A stretch of 64,000 bases of DNA from Candidatus Sysuiplasma superficiale (lineage in GTDB: Archaea > Thermoplasmatota > Thermoplasmata > Sysuiplasmatales > Sysuiplasmataceae), in assembly GCA_019720975.1 (NCBI GenBank), contig JAGVSJ010000002.1, positions 1 through 64,000 on the forward strand, read 5' to 3'. Positions 48,032 to 57,202 of the stretch are shown here, one piece after another. The notes beneath the pieces are model-generated. The model saw nothing but the letters and a program-made list of their open reading frames with translations, was not told the DNA's origin and searched no databases. Each line of letters opens with the position of its first letter. Position 1 is the first letter of the stretch. The translations under genes were made by a program, and so were the position numbers.

Positions 48032-49539
48032 TACAGTTCTTCGCTTCCGGAATGTCACCGCTTATCGTAATGGTTGTCGGCGCACTGATCACTGCAGCCC
48101 TCTCCTTCTATGCAAGCAACAGGACGCTGGCATTTGTCGCGATAGCAACAATGCTGCTCACTTTCCTTCTTCTCTTCATGATACTTCTTGATGTTGTCCC
48201 CAATCCGCAGAACTTTGGCAGCGTGATGACGGAGGATGACTTTGCAGTTGTGTTCCAGCTCATATTCATGTCCGTTGGATTCATCTGCCTTCTGCCTTCG
48301 GCTAGATACATACAGGGGGACAGGAATCAGGGAGAATACTACAGTCTTCTACTCCTCTCAGTTGTCGGCATGATGGTCATATCGGCAGCCTCCGACCTTA
48401 TCACACTCTTTGTGGGCATATCGCTCACAGGACTTGCAAGCGCCTCAATAGCCGCCTTCAGGAAGAAGGATCGCACAGGTATAGAGGCGGCGATGAAATT
48501 CTATATTATAAGCGCGCTTTCGGCAGCGCTTGCGCTCTACGGTATATCGCTGCTCTATGGACTGACGCACACACTGCAGCTGTCTCTCCTGGCATCATCC
48601 CTGCAGTCAATAACTCCTCAAAGTCCTTCCTTTCCCACTGCGATGATAGCTCTGGTGATGATAGTCGCCGGCTTCGGTTTTGAAGTGGCGATCGTCCCCT
48701 TCCACATGTGGGCTCCCGATGTTTACGAAGGGACCCCTACTCCTGTATCGGGCCTGCTCTCCTCGGGTTCAAAGAAGGCAGGTCTGGCGGCACTGTTCAA
48801 GGTGTTCATTGTCGGCCTGATAGCTTTCAGGACAGAATGGGGGCCGGTATTCGGCGTTCTTGCTGTACTCACCATGACAGTCGGAAACGTTGTGGCGCTT
48901 CGGCAGAAGAGCTTCAAGCGGATGCTTGCATATTCGAGCATAGGCCAGGCAGGCTACATGCTGATAGCCTTTCCCGTATTCGCGGCGGCATACGGTGACG
49001 CTGGTATTTATGGTTCGAACCTTCAGGTGTTCTCAATCTCTTCAGGCATATTTCAGATACTCACGCACGCAATCGCAACTGCGGGTGCGTTCATTGTTGT
49101 CGCAATAATGTCCCCCACCGTAACAGGCATTTCTGTTGACGATTTCCGCGGCCTCTTCAGAAGGAACAGAGTTCTCTCCATATCCATGACGATATACCTC
49201 CTCTCCCTGCTCGGTATACCGCTGCTTGCCGGATTCGACAGCAAGCTGCTGATATTCTCGAGTGCCGTCGGTGCCTCCATTATACCAGGGTATTCCTGGG
49301 TCGTTTGGCTTGCAGTTTTCGGCATACTCAACAGTGCGGTCTCCCTGATATACTATGTGAGGGTGATACGAAACATATTCAGTGATACGGATGCCCCTCC
49401 CGTGAAATACAGTGGCGGACCGCTCGCAATGGCCTCTGTCCTGATAGCTGCTGCGCTCATCATTGTCATTGGCGTTTACCCCGGTCCTGTGATTTCGGTG
49501 TGCAACAGTGCAGCCAGGGCACTGATGGCCCTCCTCTGA
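48028..49539 (+). CDS. nuoN: NADH-quinone oxidoreductase subunit N
   Basis: EVAIVPFHMWAPDVYEGTPTPVSGLLSSGSKKAGLAALFKV, KRMLAYSSIGQAGYMLIA. Confidence 0.95.
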   Translation: MIQFFASGMSPLIVMVVGALITAALSFYASNRTLAFVAIATMLLTFLLLFMILLDVVPNPQNFGSVMTEDDFAVVFQLIFMSVGFICLLPSARYIQGDRNQGEYYSLLLLSVVGMMVISAASDLITLFVGISLTGLASASIAAFRKKDRTGIEAAMKFYIISALSAALALYGISLLYGLTHTLQLSLLASSLQSITPQSPSFPTAMIALVMIVAGFGFEVAIVPFHMWAPDVYEGTPTPVSGLLSSGSKKAGLAALFKVFIVGLIAFRTEWGPVFGVLAVLTMTVGNVVALRQKSFKRMLAYSSIGQAGYMLIAFPVFAAAYGDAGIYGSNLQVFSISSGIFQILTHAIATAGAFIVVAIMSPTVTGISVDDFRGLFRRNRVLSISMTIYLLSLLGIPLLAGFDSKLLIFSSAVGASIIPGYSWVVWLAVFGILNSAVSLIYYVRVIRNIFSDTDAPPVKYSGGPLAMASVLIAAALIIVIGVYPGPVISVCNSAARALMALL

Positions 49540-49656
49540 CCGGAGCACCCGGAACCTGCTTTCCCTGAGAGAAACAGTCACATCCGGTCAGTCACCAGTC
49601 AGCCCGGCGGGAACGCATCCTACCCTCCCGCTCCGCAAGGCATGGACGGGCGAATA

Positions 49657-49667
49657 GGTTAAATATG
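49657..49667 (+). promoter_or_regulatory. TATA-box-like element (ggttaaatatg) before rps13
   Basis: A/T-rich box upstream of the ribosomal operon. Confidence 0.4.
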
Positions 49668-49707
49668 TCAATCTTTTAGGCAATTATTACAAGAGGAATG
49701 GTTGCAT

Positions 49708-50319
49708 TTGGCCGATCAGCCGGTAAAGGATAACCAGAAGGCAGACTTTCACTTCATAGTTCATCTGGCGAACACAGATCTGGACGGAAACAAGAAGTCT
49801 GTCGTTGCACTGATGAAGATCAAGGGACTCGGCAAGAGGGTTGCCGAGAGGGTGGCGGTGATGGCGGGAATTGACAGAAACGTCAAGCTAGGCTCCTATC
49901 CCGAATCCAAGTATGCTGAAATCGAGGAAGCAATAAACTCCATCTCAAAGACCTTCCCTGCGTGGATGGTGAACAGACCGTCAGAATTTGAAACCGGTGA
50001 AAGCAGGCATGCCATTGGAACAGATGTGGACATGGCCGTCAGGGAGGACATAAACAGGATGAAGATGATAAGGTCATACAAGGGAATCAGGCATGAAACA
50101 GGCCAGAAGGTCCGTGGACAGCGCACGCGCTCCAACGGCAGGACCGGTCTGACCATGGGTGTCACGAGGGTTGCGGCAGCGGCAGCCCCTGCCGCCGGCG
50201 GTGAAAAGGCAGCCGAGGCTGCGCCTGCAGCTCCAGCGAAACCTGCGGCCGGCGCAAAGCCATCGAAGCCTGCGCCTGCAGCAAAGCCTGCAGCCGGCGC
50301 CAGGGAAAAGGCGAGCTGA
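49708..50319 (+). CDS. rps13: ribosomal protein S13 with Ala/Pro-rich C-terminal tail
   Basis: FIVHLANTDLDGNKKSVVALMKIKGLGKRVAERVAVMAGID...DINRMKMIRSYKGIRHETGQKVRGQRTRSNGRTGLTMGVTR. Confidence 0.95.
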   Translation: MADQPVKDNQKADFHFIVHLANTDLDGNKKSVVALMKIKGLGKRVAERVAVMAGIDRNVKLGSYPESKYAEIEEAINSISKTFPAWMVNRPSEFETGESRHAIGTDVDMAVREDINRMKMIRSYKGIRHETGQKVRGQRTRSNGRTGLTMGVTRVAAAAAPAAGGEKAAEAAPAAPAKPAAGAKPSKPAPAAKPAAGAREKAS

Positions 50320-50335
50320 TTTTTAAGGTGATCAG

Positions 50336-51079
50336 ATGGGTGATCCTAAATTTCCGGTCAGAAAATACGACAGGCCATCGCATCCCTGGGAAGGGGAGCG
50401 GATAAAGCGGGAGAGCAATCTTGTCTTCAAGTACGGTTTGAAGAATAAGAAGGAGCTGTGGAAGGCACAGTCGTTCCTCAGGGAGATCAGGAGGCAGTCC
50501 AGGGCACTTCAGGCCAGAAACAGGCAGGGTGACAGGCAGGCGGAAAAGGAGACCGAACTCCTTCTCAACAAGTGCAGAAGGCTGGGTCTTGTGAAGGAGA
50601 ACGCTGATCTGAACGATTTGCTGCTAATCAACATAGAGGAGGTGCTGTCGAGGAGGCTCCAGACAGTAATACTGAAAAAGGGACTTGCGAGGAGTGTCCA
50701 CCAGGCGCGGCAGTTCATAATACACGGCCACATAAGCATGGGTTCGAGGCGCCTCACTGTCCCGGGCTACATGGTAAGGATTGGAGAGGATGAATCAATC
50801 GCATACACCGGCAACTCGCCTCTTTCAAGTGATATGCACCCGATGCGCCCTGCCCCTGACTTTGTCGGCGTTCTGAAGGAAAAGAGGCCGGAAAGGGATG
50901 AGGGCAGGAATTCAAAATACTCCAGAAGACCGGCCGCTGTTCCGAAGGCTGTCGAGAAGGTTGTGAAGAAGGAGATCAAGAAGGAGGTCGTGCCTATAAA
51001 GGAGGTCGTGGAGGAGGTCGTTGAAAAGGAGGAGCCCCTTCCAGACGTTGATACAAACGGGACGGAGGAGCAGAAATGA
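50336..51079 (+). CDS. rps4: ribosomal protein S4 with charged C-terminal tail
   Basis: [58 protein letters not shown]...[34 protein letters not shown]. Confidence 0.96.
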   Translation: MGDPKFPVRKYDRPSHPWEGERIKRESNLVFKYGLKNKKELWKAQSFLREIRRQSRALQARNRQGDRQAEKETELLLNKCRRLGLVKENADLNDLLLINIEEVLSRRLQTVILKKGLARSVHQARQFIIHGHISMGSRRLTVPGYMVRIGEDESIAYTGNSPLSSDMHPMRPAPDFVGVLKEKRPERDEGRNSKYSRRPAAVPKAVEKVVKKEIKKEVVPIKEVVEEVVEKEEPLPDVDTNGTEEQK

Positions 51080-51456
51080 AGATAGGGATAGCTAATATCT
51101 TTGCGAGTTATAACAACATACTCATAACGGTTACGGACATAACCGGGGCTGAGACACTGGCGAAATGCACCGGCGGAATGGTGGTGAAGGCCGCAAAGGA
51201 CGAATCCTCACCGTACGCAGCAATGCGTGCTGCCGAGAGGGTTGCCGAGCAGATCAAGGAGAAGGGCATCGACACGGTACATGTCAGGGTTAGGGCACCG
51301 GGGGGCAATAAATCGGCATCACCCGGACCGGGGGCACAGGCGGCAATAAGGGCGCTTGCAAGAGCAGGCCTGAAGATCGGAAGGATAGAGGACGTTACCC
51401 CTGTGCCACACGACGGCACGAAGAAGAAGGGCGGAAGAAGGGGCAGAAGGGTCTGA
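51076..51456 (+). CDS. rps11: ribosomal protein S11
   Basis: [35 protein letters not shown]...[43 protein letters not shown]. Confidence 0.97.
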   Translation: MKIGIANIFASYNNILITVTDITGAETLAKCTGGMVVKAAKDESSPYAAMRAAERVAEQIKEKGIDTVHVRVRAPGGNKSASPGPGAQAAIRALARAGLKIGRIEDVTPVPHDGTKKKGGRRGRRV

Positions 51457-51469
51457 ACAGGGTGCGCAG

Positions 51470-52300
51470 ATGGATATAGAATTCAGGGACGTCAAGGACA
51501 GCTACATCCGCTTTGTTGTTTCGGAGGCGAATCCGCAGAAGATCAATGCCATCAGGAGGACACTGGTATCCGATGTTCCGAAGATGAGTGTCAACAGCGT
51601 TGAGTTCCATCTCGGTCCCATAATGGGCGAGGACGGAACGGAGTACGAAAGCGTCACGCCTCTTTTTGACGAGATAATTGCACACAGGCTCGGTCTTGTT
51701 CCCCTTCCAACATATCTGGACGAATTCAATTTCAGGAATGAATGCACCTGCAAGGGGGAAGGGTGCCCGAACTGCACAGTAATGTATTCCCTCAACAAGA
51801 AGGGACCGTGCACTGTTTATTCCGGAGATCTTGAGCCGCTGGGGAGCGAAAAGTACAGGGTGAAGGACGAATTCATTCCTATAGTGAAGCTCGGACCGAA
51901 ACAGGCCGTGCTTGTTTACGCCACAGCCGAACTTGGCAGGGGGAAGCAGCACGCGAAGTTCCAGGCGGTGCAGGCTCCGGGCTACAGATATTATCCGTCT
52001 GTAAGATTCAATTATGAAAAACTGGACGTGGAGAAATTCGATACCGGCTGCTGCCCCGAGGGCATACTCGAGAAGAGGGATTCCAGGATAGTTGTCACCG
52101 ATATTGAGAAATGCACCTTGTGCAAGGCATGCGTTGATGCTGCCCCGCGCGGCGCTGTGGAGGTTACGGGAGATGAAACGAAGTTCGTGATGCAGTTTGA
52201 GACAGACGGCTCTCTCACGGCATCACAGGCTCTCATAAAATCCCTCGAGATACTTGAGAAGGGCTCATCGGACCTGCTTGAAAAGCTCAAGGCGCTCTGA
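51470..52300 (+). CDS. rpoD: DNA-directed RNA polymerase subunit D
   Basis: ANPQKINAIRRTLVSDVPKMSVNSVEF...DEIIAHRLGLVPL; Cys-rich insertion CTLCKACVDAAP. Confidence 0.95.
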   Translation: MDIEFRDVKDSYIRFVVSEANPQKINAIRRTLVSDVPKMSVNSVEFHLGPIMGEDGTEYESVTPLFDEIIAHRLGLVPLPTYLDEFNFRNECTCKGEGCPNCTVMYSLNKKGPCTVYSGDLEPLGSEKYRVKDEFIPIVKLGPKQAVLVYATAELGRGKQHAKFQAVQAPGYRYYPSVRFNYEKLDVEKFDTGCCPEGILEKRDSRIVVTDIEKCTLCKACVDAAPRGAVEVTGDETKFVMQFETDGSLTASQALIKSLEILEKGSSDLLEKLKAL

Positions 52301-52924
52301 TATTTCCATCATCCTGGACACTATGTCCATCATGTCAGTCGTGTTTACGGCCGCGTCAGCCGCCCTTATCGCCTTCCGGCTGTTTGTGTTTACTGCAACG
52401 CCTCCGCCTGTCACCTCGAATACTGCAATATCGCTTGCGCTGTCTCCGGCATGTATGACTTGCGATAGCGGCAAACGCTCCCTTCTGCAGTAACGTCCTA
52501 TCCAGTCAGCTTTCCCGGCCCTGGCGTCATCCGCCCTCTGTATTATGCCTGCGACAACCGGCTGCTCAGCGCAGAGAAAACCATCGAAACCGAACCGCCT
52601 GATGTACCATTCACATACATAAGGGGGGTTGTGAGTCAGGAGCAGGGGCCTGATCCCGGCCTTTTTGAGTACCTGCACCCCCTCGCCTATGTTGTCAATC
52701 AGCGGCAGATGCTCGAGTATCCTGTCCATCCGAACCCTTTCCACTCCGGCCGCCAGGTTCAGCAGATTCCTGAGGTGCGTGTTCTCATCCACCTTATTCC
52801 TCCTGAAGAGACTGGTTGTCCGTCTGTATTCCTCCAGTCTTCCAAGCAGGGAGGCTATGCAGTACCAGCCATGTCCGAGCGTCAGTGTCCCGTCAATGTC
52901 GAAAGTGGCAACCCTCATAAGCAT
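52265..52924 (-). CDS. HAD family phosphatase (phosphoserine phosphatase-like)
   Basis: ATFDIDGTLTLGHGW...LPLSQVIHAGDSASDIAVFEVTGGGVAVNTNSRKAIRAADAAV. Confidence 0.88.
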   Translation of the reverse strand: MLMRVATFDIDGTLTLGHGWYCIASLLGRLEEYRRTTSLFRRNKVDENTHLRNLLNLAAGVERVRMDRILEHLPLIDNIGEGVQVLKKAGIRPLLLTHNPPYVCEWYIRRFGFDGFLCAEQPVVAGIIQRADDARAGKADWIGRYCRRERLPLSQVIHAGDSASDIAVFEVTGGGVAVNTNSRKAIRAADAAVNTTDMMDIVSRMMEISERLELFKQVR

Positions 52925-52930
52925 TTCCGC

Positions 52931-55900
52931 TCATTCAAATTCACTCAGTTTCGTCATCTTCACGCTGTCGCTCTCGAAAAGGCTGTTCATCGAGCTTTCT
53001 ATGAGCTCTATGCGCTGGACGGTGTAGGAAGGCAGGTTGAATCTCCTCACTATCTCCTTTGTGAGCTCAAGATATTTCTTCACGCTCGCCTCATGGACAG
53101 TCAGTGTCAGCTCATGGCCGCAGTAGCAGACACCCTTCAGAGGTATCCTTCTGTACTTGGCACCGCATTTTGTGCAGCGCAGCTCCTGTGCCGAAAAGCT
53201 CTTCAGATTGCCTATCATGTCGGGAAGGAAATGCCTTGTGATCACGCGCAGTGCAACATCCCCGGCATCTACTGCCCTTATCTTCTGCGCGAGCCTGAGC
53301 TGAGCCCAGAGCTTGTCTTCCATTGTCTCCAGAGTGCTGTAAACAGATTCCTTGGGACCTTCCGCCATGTCCTCTGTGTCGTGCGTGAAGCCGAACCCCT
53401 CATACTGGCGTTCAGTGAATATTCTCGGCCCGACCGTATCCATAATGCCCTCAACCTCCTTCGGTCTTGCGAAACGCTCAGCGGCCTCAAAGAAGGCAAG
53501 CGGATATTCGCTCAGCAGGTCGATATTGTGGGCCTCCTTGTCAATCTCGTTCGGATCAATCCTCAGCGAAAGAACGAGCGGCGCATCCATGAGCCCTCCC
53601 CTTGTCTCCGGAAGATAGGATCTTGAGAAGTTCAGCAATGCATCCATGAGCAGTATGACAGAATCCTCATCACCGTCTGCATTCCGTCTCTTTGCAGCGT
53701 GGAAGAAAGGGTGACCGTAACCGGCATTCGCGTCAGTGAAGCCGATTATCCTGCATAGTATTCCTCCCGAAGTGTGGGGGGCCAGTCCAAGGGCGAGATG
53801 CCCGATCAGGTCCCTGCTCTCCCTGAGACGGTAGAAAGGCTGCAATCCGTAAAGTTTTTCGAGCGTCTCATCTATAAAGTCTGCGACTTTCTTCATATAG
53901 TCTGCAAATTTCACAGACGGAATTATGTCCTGTACCCTGAGCTCGCAGAGCTGCCTGTCTGAAACGAGCTCCCTGCCTGCGGCGTCAACGGTATAGCCGA
54001 GCTCCCTCGCCTTCCCGACATCAAGCCCTATCTCCGCAGGTCTGAAATGTGTGACAGGCACATCCGTCATGTCAAAGCGCACCGTCCCGTCCCTGAAGAC
54101 GCTTATACCGTGCTTTGCCCTCAGTATTCCTTTTTCGACAGCCTCCGGCGTCCTTGCTGAAGATATCAGTCCCTGCACCCCTTTCATCTCATAATATTTT
54201 GTCTCACCTATCCTCTCCATTGCATCTGTCAGTATGTTCTGTATGTTGATGCGAAATGACGCAGACTCCCCCTTCGAGAAGGTGTGGCTGCCGCACCGGC
54301 AGAGCGAGAGGAAAGTGACGCTCCCGCAGGACGGGCATGTCCTACGATTCATCTCAACAGTGAACTCCCCCTTCCTTGCGGCGGATGAGAACAGCCTCTG
54401 CATGCCGCCTGCGGCACCGAGCGGGAAGAGAACATGGGGTGACGGTTTCATCCTACGCTCCGCTGCCTTCTCAGGTCGGGCCATTCTTGAGCCTATTCTT
54501 GTCACAGCTCTAGGCATGATCCTTATGCCTGCAAGCTGGCTCACAGTTTCGAGTGTGGTTGAAAACAGCCCGGGCTGTCTTATTCTCCTTATGGTCGCTC
54601 CGTCCGCCTCGAGACCCAGGCAGAGAAGCAGGGGGCGCGCATATTTTTCAACAACCACTTCGTTCGACACAACACGGTGGAGTGCCCCCAGCTTCTCCAG
54701 TATCCCCTTTTCTCCCGAGAGGGGGAGTCTCAGAAGTCCATCGGTGAATCTGCCGTGCTTTGATACAAAGTCAATGAGTTTGTAGAGCTCCTCAGGTGTG
54801 ATATCGCTCCAGAACAGATTGTATGACGGATGGAGCGGAACATCATACTTCAGTGAGGTTTCCAGAGCCTCTTCCCATGTCTGTGTCTTCCAGTTGGGTG
54901 GAAGCACCTTCATCTTTGATCTGAGCACCTCCCTGTGCCATTCGATGGAGTAACCTGCTGGAACAAGGGGGTGGTTGTTTTCAAGGAATTCGCCGAACGG
55001 TATCAGTATTTCGCCGACGTCAATTATCTCACGGATTTCAGGCACAGCCTTCAGTGCCTCCGCGCTTGAGTTGAGCTGAACAACATCGCCATTGTTGAGA
55101 AGCACTATTGGCCCTTCCGCCTCCGTGCAGGGAGTAACAGCCCCTGCCTTTCCCGGCCTTTCCAGCTTTATCTGTGTCCCTATTGCTATGAAACTGTCAA
55201 GGACAAACATTGTAGCCGGGTTGATTGCAACCGCCGACAGTCCTGTTGTTCTTGTCCTGCCGTATCTGAGTCTGAAGCCTCCCACCCTGGACGGATGGCA
55301 GAAGATTGGGCGTCCCGCAACCATGTCCTTCACGTACTTCTCATTCGGTGTGATCCTGACCTCACCATCCTCAACGTCTGTCGCACGGTTGCTCATCATC
55401 TCAAGGAAATTCCATCCGTCAAGATTCAGATTCCCCACGTGCTTCATTATCTTCGATGCCTTCTGGCAGAGACCGTCAGCTATGACTATGCAGGCACCTC
55501 CCCTGAGCCTGTTGGTCGTAATGCGCGCAAGATCTCTGTAGCCCGCAACCTCCATGTCCTCTGTCCCCTCGCCATCGATGCATATGGGGCAGTTCCTTAC
55601 GACAAGTTCTATCTCTTCAGCGGATGGAAGATACTGCAGATGCTGAGCCTGCTTGTAGAGAGGTATTTCCTCCTTGAACCTCTCAACCTCCTCCTCAGTT
55701 GCTATGAATCGTCCGATGCCGAGTTCCCTTCTCACGACGTCCGCAATGAGTACGCTTAGGGCCTGGCCCGTACCTCCGGCAGATCTTATCGGACCGGAAA
55801 AATAAAGCGTGACGTAATCGTTCTCCTGCCTTTCGCCTGAAATCTTTACCGCAGCTATGCCCTCAAGAGGCGCCACGAGTATGCCTTCTGTCAGAATGGC

Positions 55901-56266
55901 GAGGCCCACCCTTACGGCCCTTTCTAGCAATTCGAGCTTGCTGCCCTTTCCGCTGTGCGCAATCTCTTTTGCAATGATGAGGGACATCTCTTCCCGGTTG
56001 TGATCCTCGGAAAGTTTCCTTATCCTGTCTGCTATCCCGGAAACACCGTATGAAGAGAGCAGCTCTTCCACCCTTGCAGCCATGTCTTCAGCGAGCGGTA
56101 TTTCCACCTTCTCCTCAGGATCAATGCCATGTATCCTGGCGCGGCTTGCTATCTCATAGCATCTGCGTGCATCCCTTTCGAGCTGGAGGAAGTAATCTCT
56201 CATTCTGGGGCTCATTGCTGTTTCCGGCATGGCTATCAGTTTTTCAGGGACTGAGAAGCCAATCAA
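52931..56266 (-). CDS. polC: DNA polymerase D large subunit DP2
   Basis: 1111 aa; SGPIRSAGGTGQALSVLIADVVRRELGIGRFIATEEEVERFKEEIPLY, NRLRGGACIVIADGLCQKASKI, GYGHPFFHAAKRRNADGDEDSVILLMDALLNFSRSYLPETRGGLMDAPLVLS. Confidence 0.98.
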   Translation of the reverse strand: MIGFSVPEKLIAMPETAMSPRMRDYFLQLERDARRCYEIASRARIHGIDPEEKVEIPLAEDMAARVEELLSSYGVSGIADRIRKLSEDHNREEMSLIIAKEIAHSGKGSKLELLERAVRVGLAILTEGILVAPLEGIAAVKISGERQENDYVTLYFSGPIRSAGGTGQALSVLIADVVRRELGIGRFIATEEEVERFKEEIPLYKQAQHLQYLPSAEEIELVVRNCPICIDGEGTEDMEVAGYRDLARITTNRLRGGACIVIADGLCQKASKIMKHVGNLNLDGWNFLEMMSNRATDVEDGEVRITPNEKYVKDMVAGRPIFCHPSRVGGFRLRYGRTRTTGLSAVAINPATMFVLDSFIAIGTQIKLERPGKAGAVTPCTEAEGPIVLLNNGDVVQLNSSAEALKAVPEIREIIDVGEILIPFGEFLENNHPLVPAGYSIEWHREVLRSKMKVLPPNWKTQTWEEALETSLKYDVPLHPSYNLFWSDITPEELYKLIDFVSKHGRFTDGLLRLPLSGEKGILEKLGALHRVVSNEVVVEKYARPLLLCLGLEADGATIRRIRQPGLFSTTLETVSQLAGIRIMPRAVTRIGSRMARPEKAAERRMKPSPHVLFPLGAAGGMQRLFSSAARKGEFTVEMNRRTCPSCGSVTFLSLCRCGSHTFSKGESASFRINIQNILTDAMERIGETKYYEMKGVQGLISSARTPEAVEKGILRAKHGISVFRDGTVRFDMTDVPVTHFRPAEIGLDVGKARELGYTVDAAGRELVSDRQLCELRVQDIIPSVKFADYMKKVADFIDETLEKLYGLQPFYRLRESRDLIGHLALGLAPHTSGGILCRIIGFTDANAGYGHPFFHAAKRRNADGDEDSVILLMDALLNFSRSYLPETRGGLMDAPLVLSLRIDPNEIDKEAHNIDLLSEYPLAFFEAAERFARPKEVEGIMDTVGPRIFTERQYEGFGFTHDTEDMAEGPKESVYSTLETMEDKLWAQLRLAQKIRAVDAGDVALRVITRHFLPDMIGNLKSFSAQELRCTKCGAKYRRIPLKGVCYCGHELTLTVHEASVKKYLELTKEIVRRFNLPSYTVQRIELIESSMNSLFESDSVKMTKLSEFE

Positions 56267-56482
56267 TCCTGAGTATTAATCTCTAACCCCGTTCGCGCAT
56301 AACGGATTTGAACGGCCTTCCTGCCCCAATTCCTGATGCCGCTTCACTCAATGCGTCTTCCGTCACGTTACAGTTTTCAGCGTGTTCCCGCGTTCAAATG
56401 CACTGTGCAAAATAACATGCGGAAATGGCCGCGGCCGGAGATATGGTGTATGCTATGTGCAGTCTCAGTCCTTCCGGCACAG

Positions 56483-57067
56483 CTACTTCACGAATTCGCC
56501 GCAGGAAACGCAGACTACAGATTTTCTGCTTATCATTGCACCGCAGCTGCTGCACCTGATGAGTGACGAATCATCCGCCATCCCTGCTGTGCCGCCAGCC
56601 GCGGGCTGAGTTGTGGCCTTCTGATTTCTGCCTATCCTTTCAATCTTCATCGATGAAAGCTTGATTCTGATCCTGTCGGAATCGGCCTCCCTTATCATCG
56701 GAACAGATTTGATGCTTTCAACACCCCTCAGCCCGGCTGCTGCAGGGGTTTCGTTCCTCCCTGCGTCGTATGAACCGATGTCATGTGTGACGGACACGGC
56801 TGTCTGCCTGGGTGCGGACCTGAGGCCAGGCTGTTCATTCCTTTCCTCTCTTTCCGGGGTTGCTGTGCCGCGCAGTTCCTCATCAGGGTCAAGAAGTACC
56901 ACTTCCCTCCTGAATTTGCTCATTTCATTCCTGTCCATTTCCCTGTCAAGTTCCATCCTCAGCACCTTAATCGCACTCTGGATATCAGAGAAACTGTCCT
57001 TGATCTCGGCATTCTTCCCTATCTCTTCAAGTAGTTTAATTGCCCTGGCGTACTCTGCCGTAAGCAT
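56483..57067 (-). CDS. coiled-coil protein with C-terminal zinc ribbon
   Basis: C-terminal CSSCGAMISRKSVVCVSCGEFVK; helical N-terminus; ATG 57067 has SD GGAGGT. Confidence 0.7.
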   Translation of the reverse strand: MLTAEYARAIKLLEEIGKNAEIKDSFSDIQSAIKVLRMELDREMDRNEMSKFRREVVLLDPDEELRGTATPEREERNEQPGLRSAPRQTAVSVTHDIGSYDAGRNETPAAAGLRGVESIKSVPMIREADSDRIRIKLSSMKIERIGRNQKATTQPAAGGTAGMADDSSLIRCSSCGAMISRKSVVCVSCGEFVK

Positions 57068-57202
57068 GTCAACCTCCTTCCTCAGCGTGAAGGCCGCACT
57101 CCTGATATCGAGCTCTTCGCCCAGCTGACCACCCTTGTCTGCTGTCTACAATCCCCCTTTGTTAATACTAAAGTATTGTTAGCAGGTTTCTAAAGTTGAT
57201 AA

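Noticed and set aside
52631-53626. 331-aa ORF opposite the HAD and DP2 genes
   Set aside because: Spans the antisense of two genes with clear family motifs; no domain of its own.
52931-56266. Intein in DP2
   Set aside because: 1111 aa with conserved blocks uninterrupted; no intein-like insertion seen.
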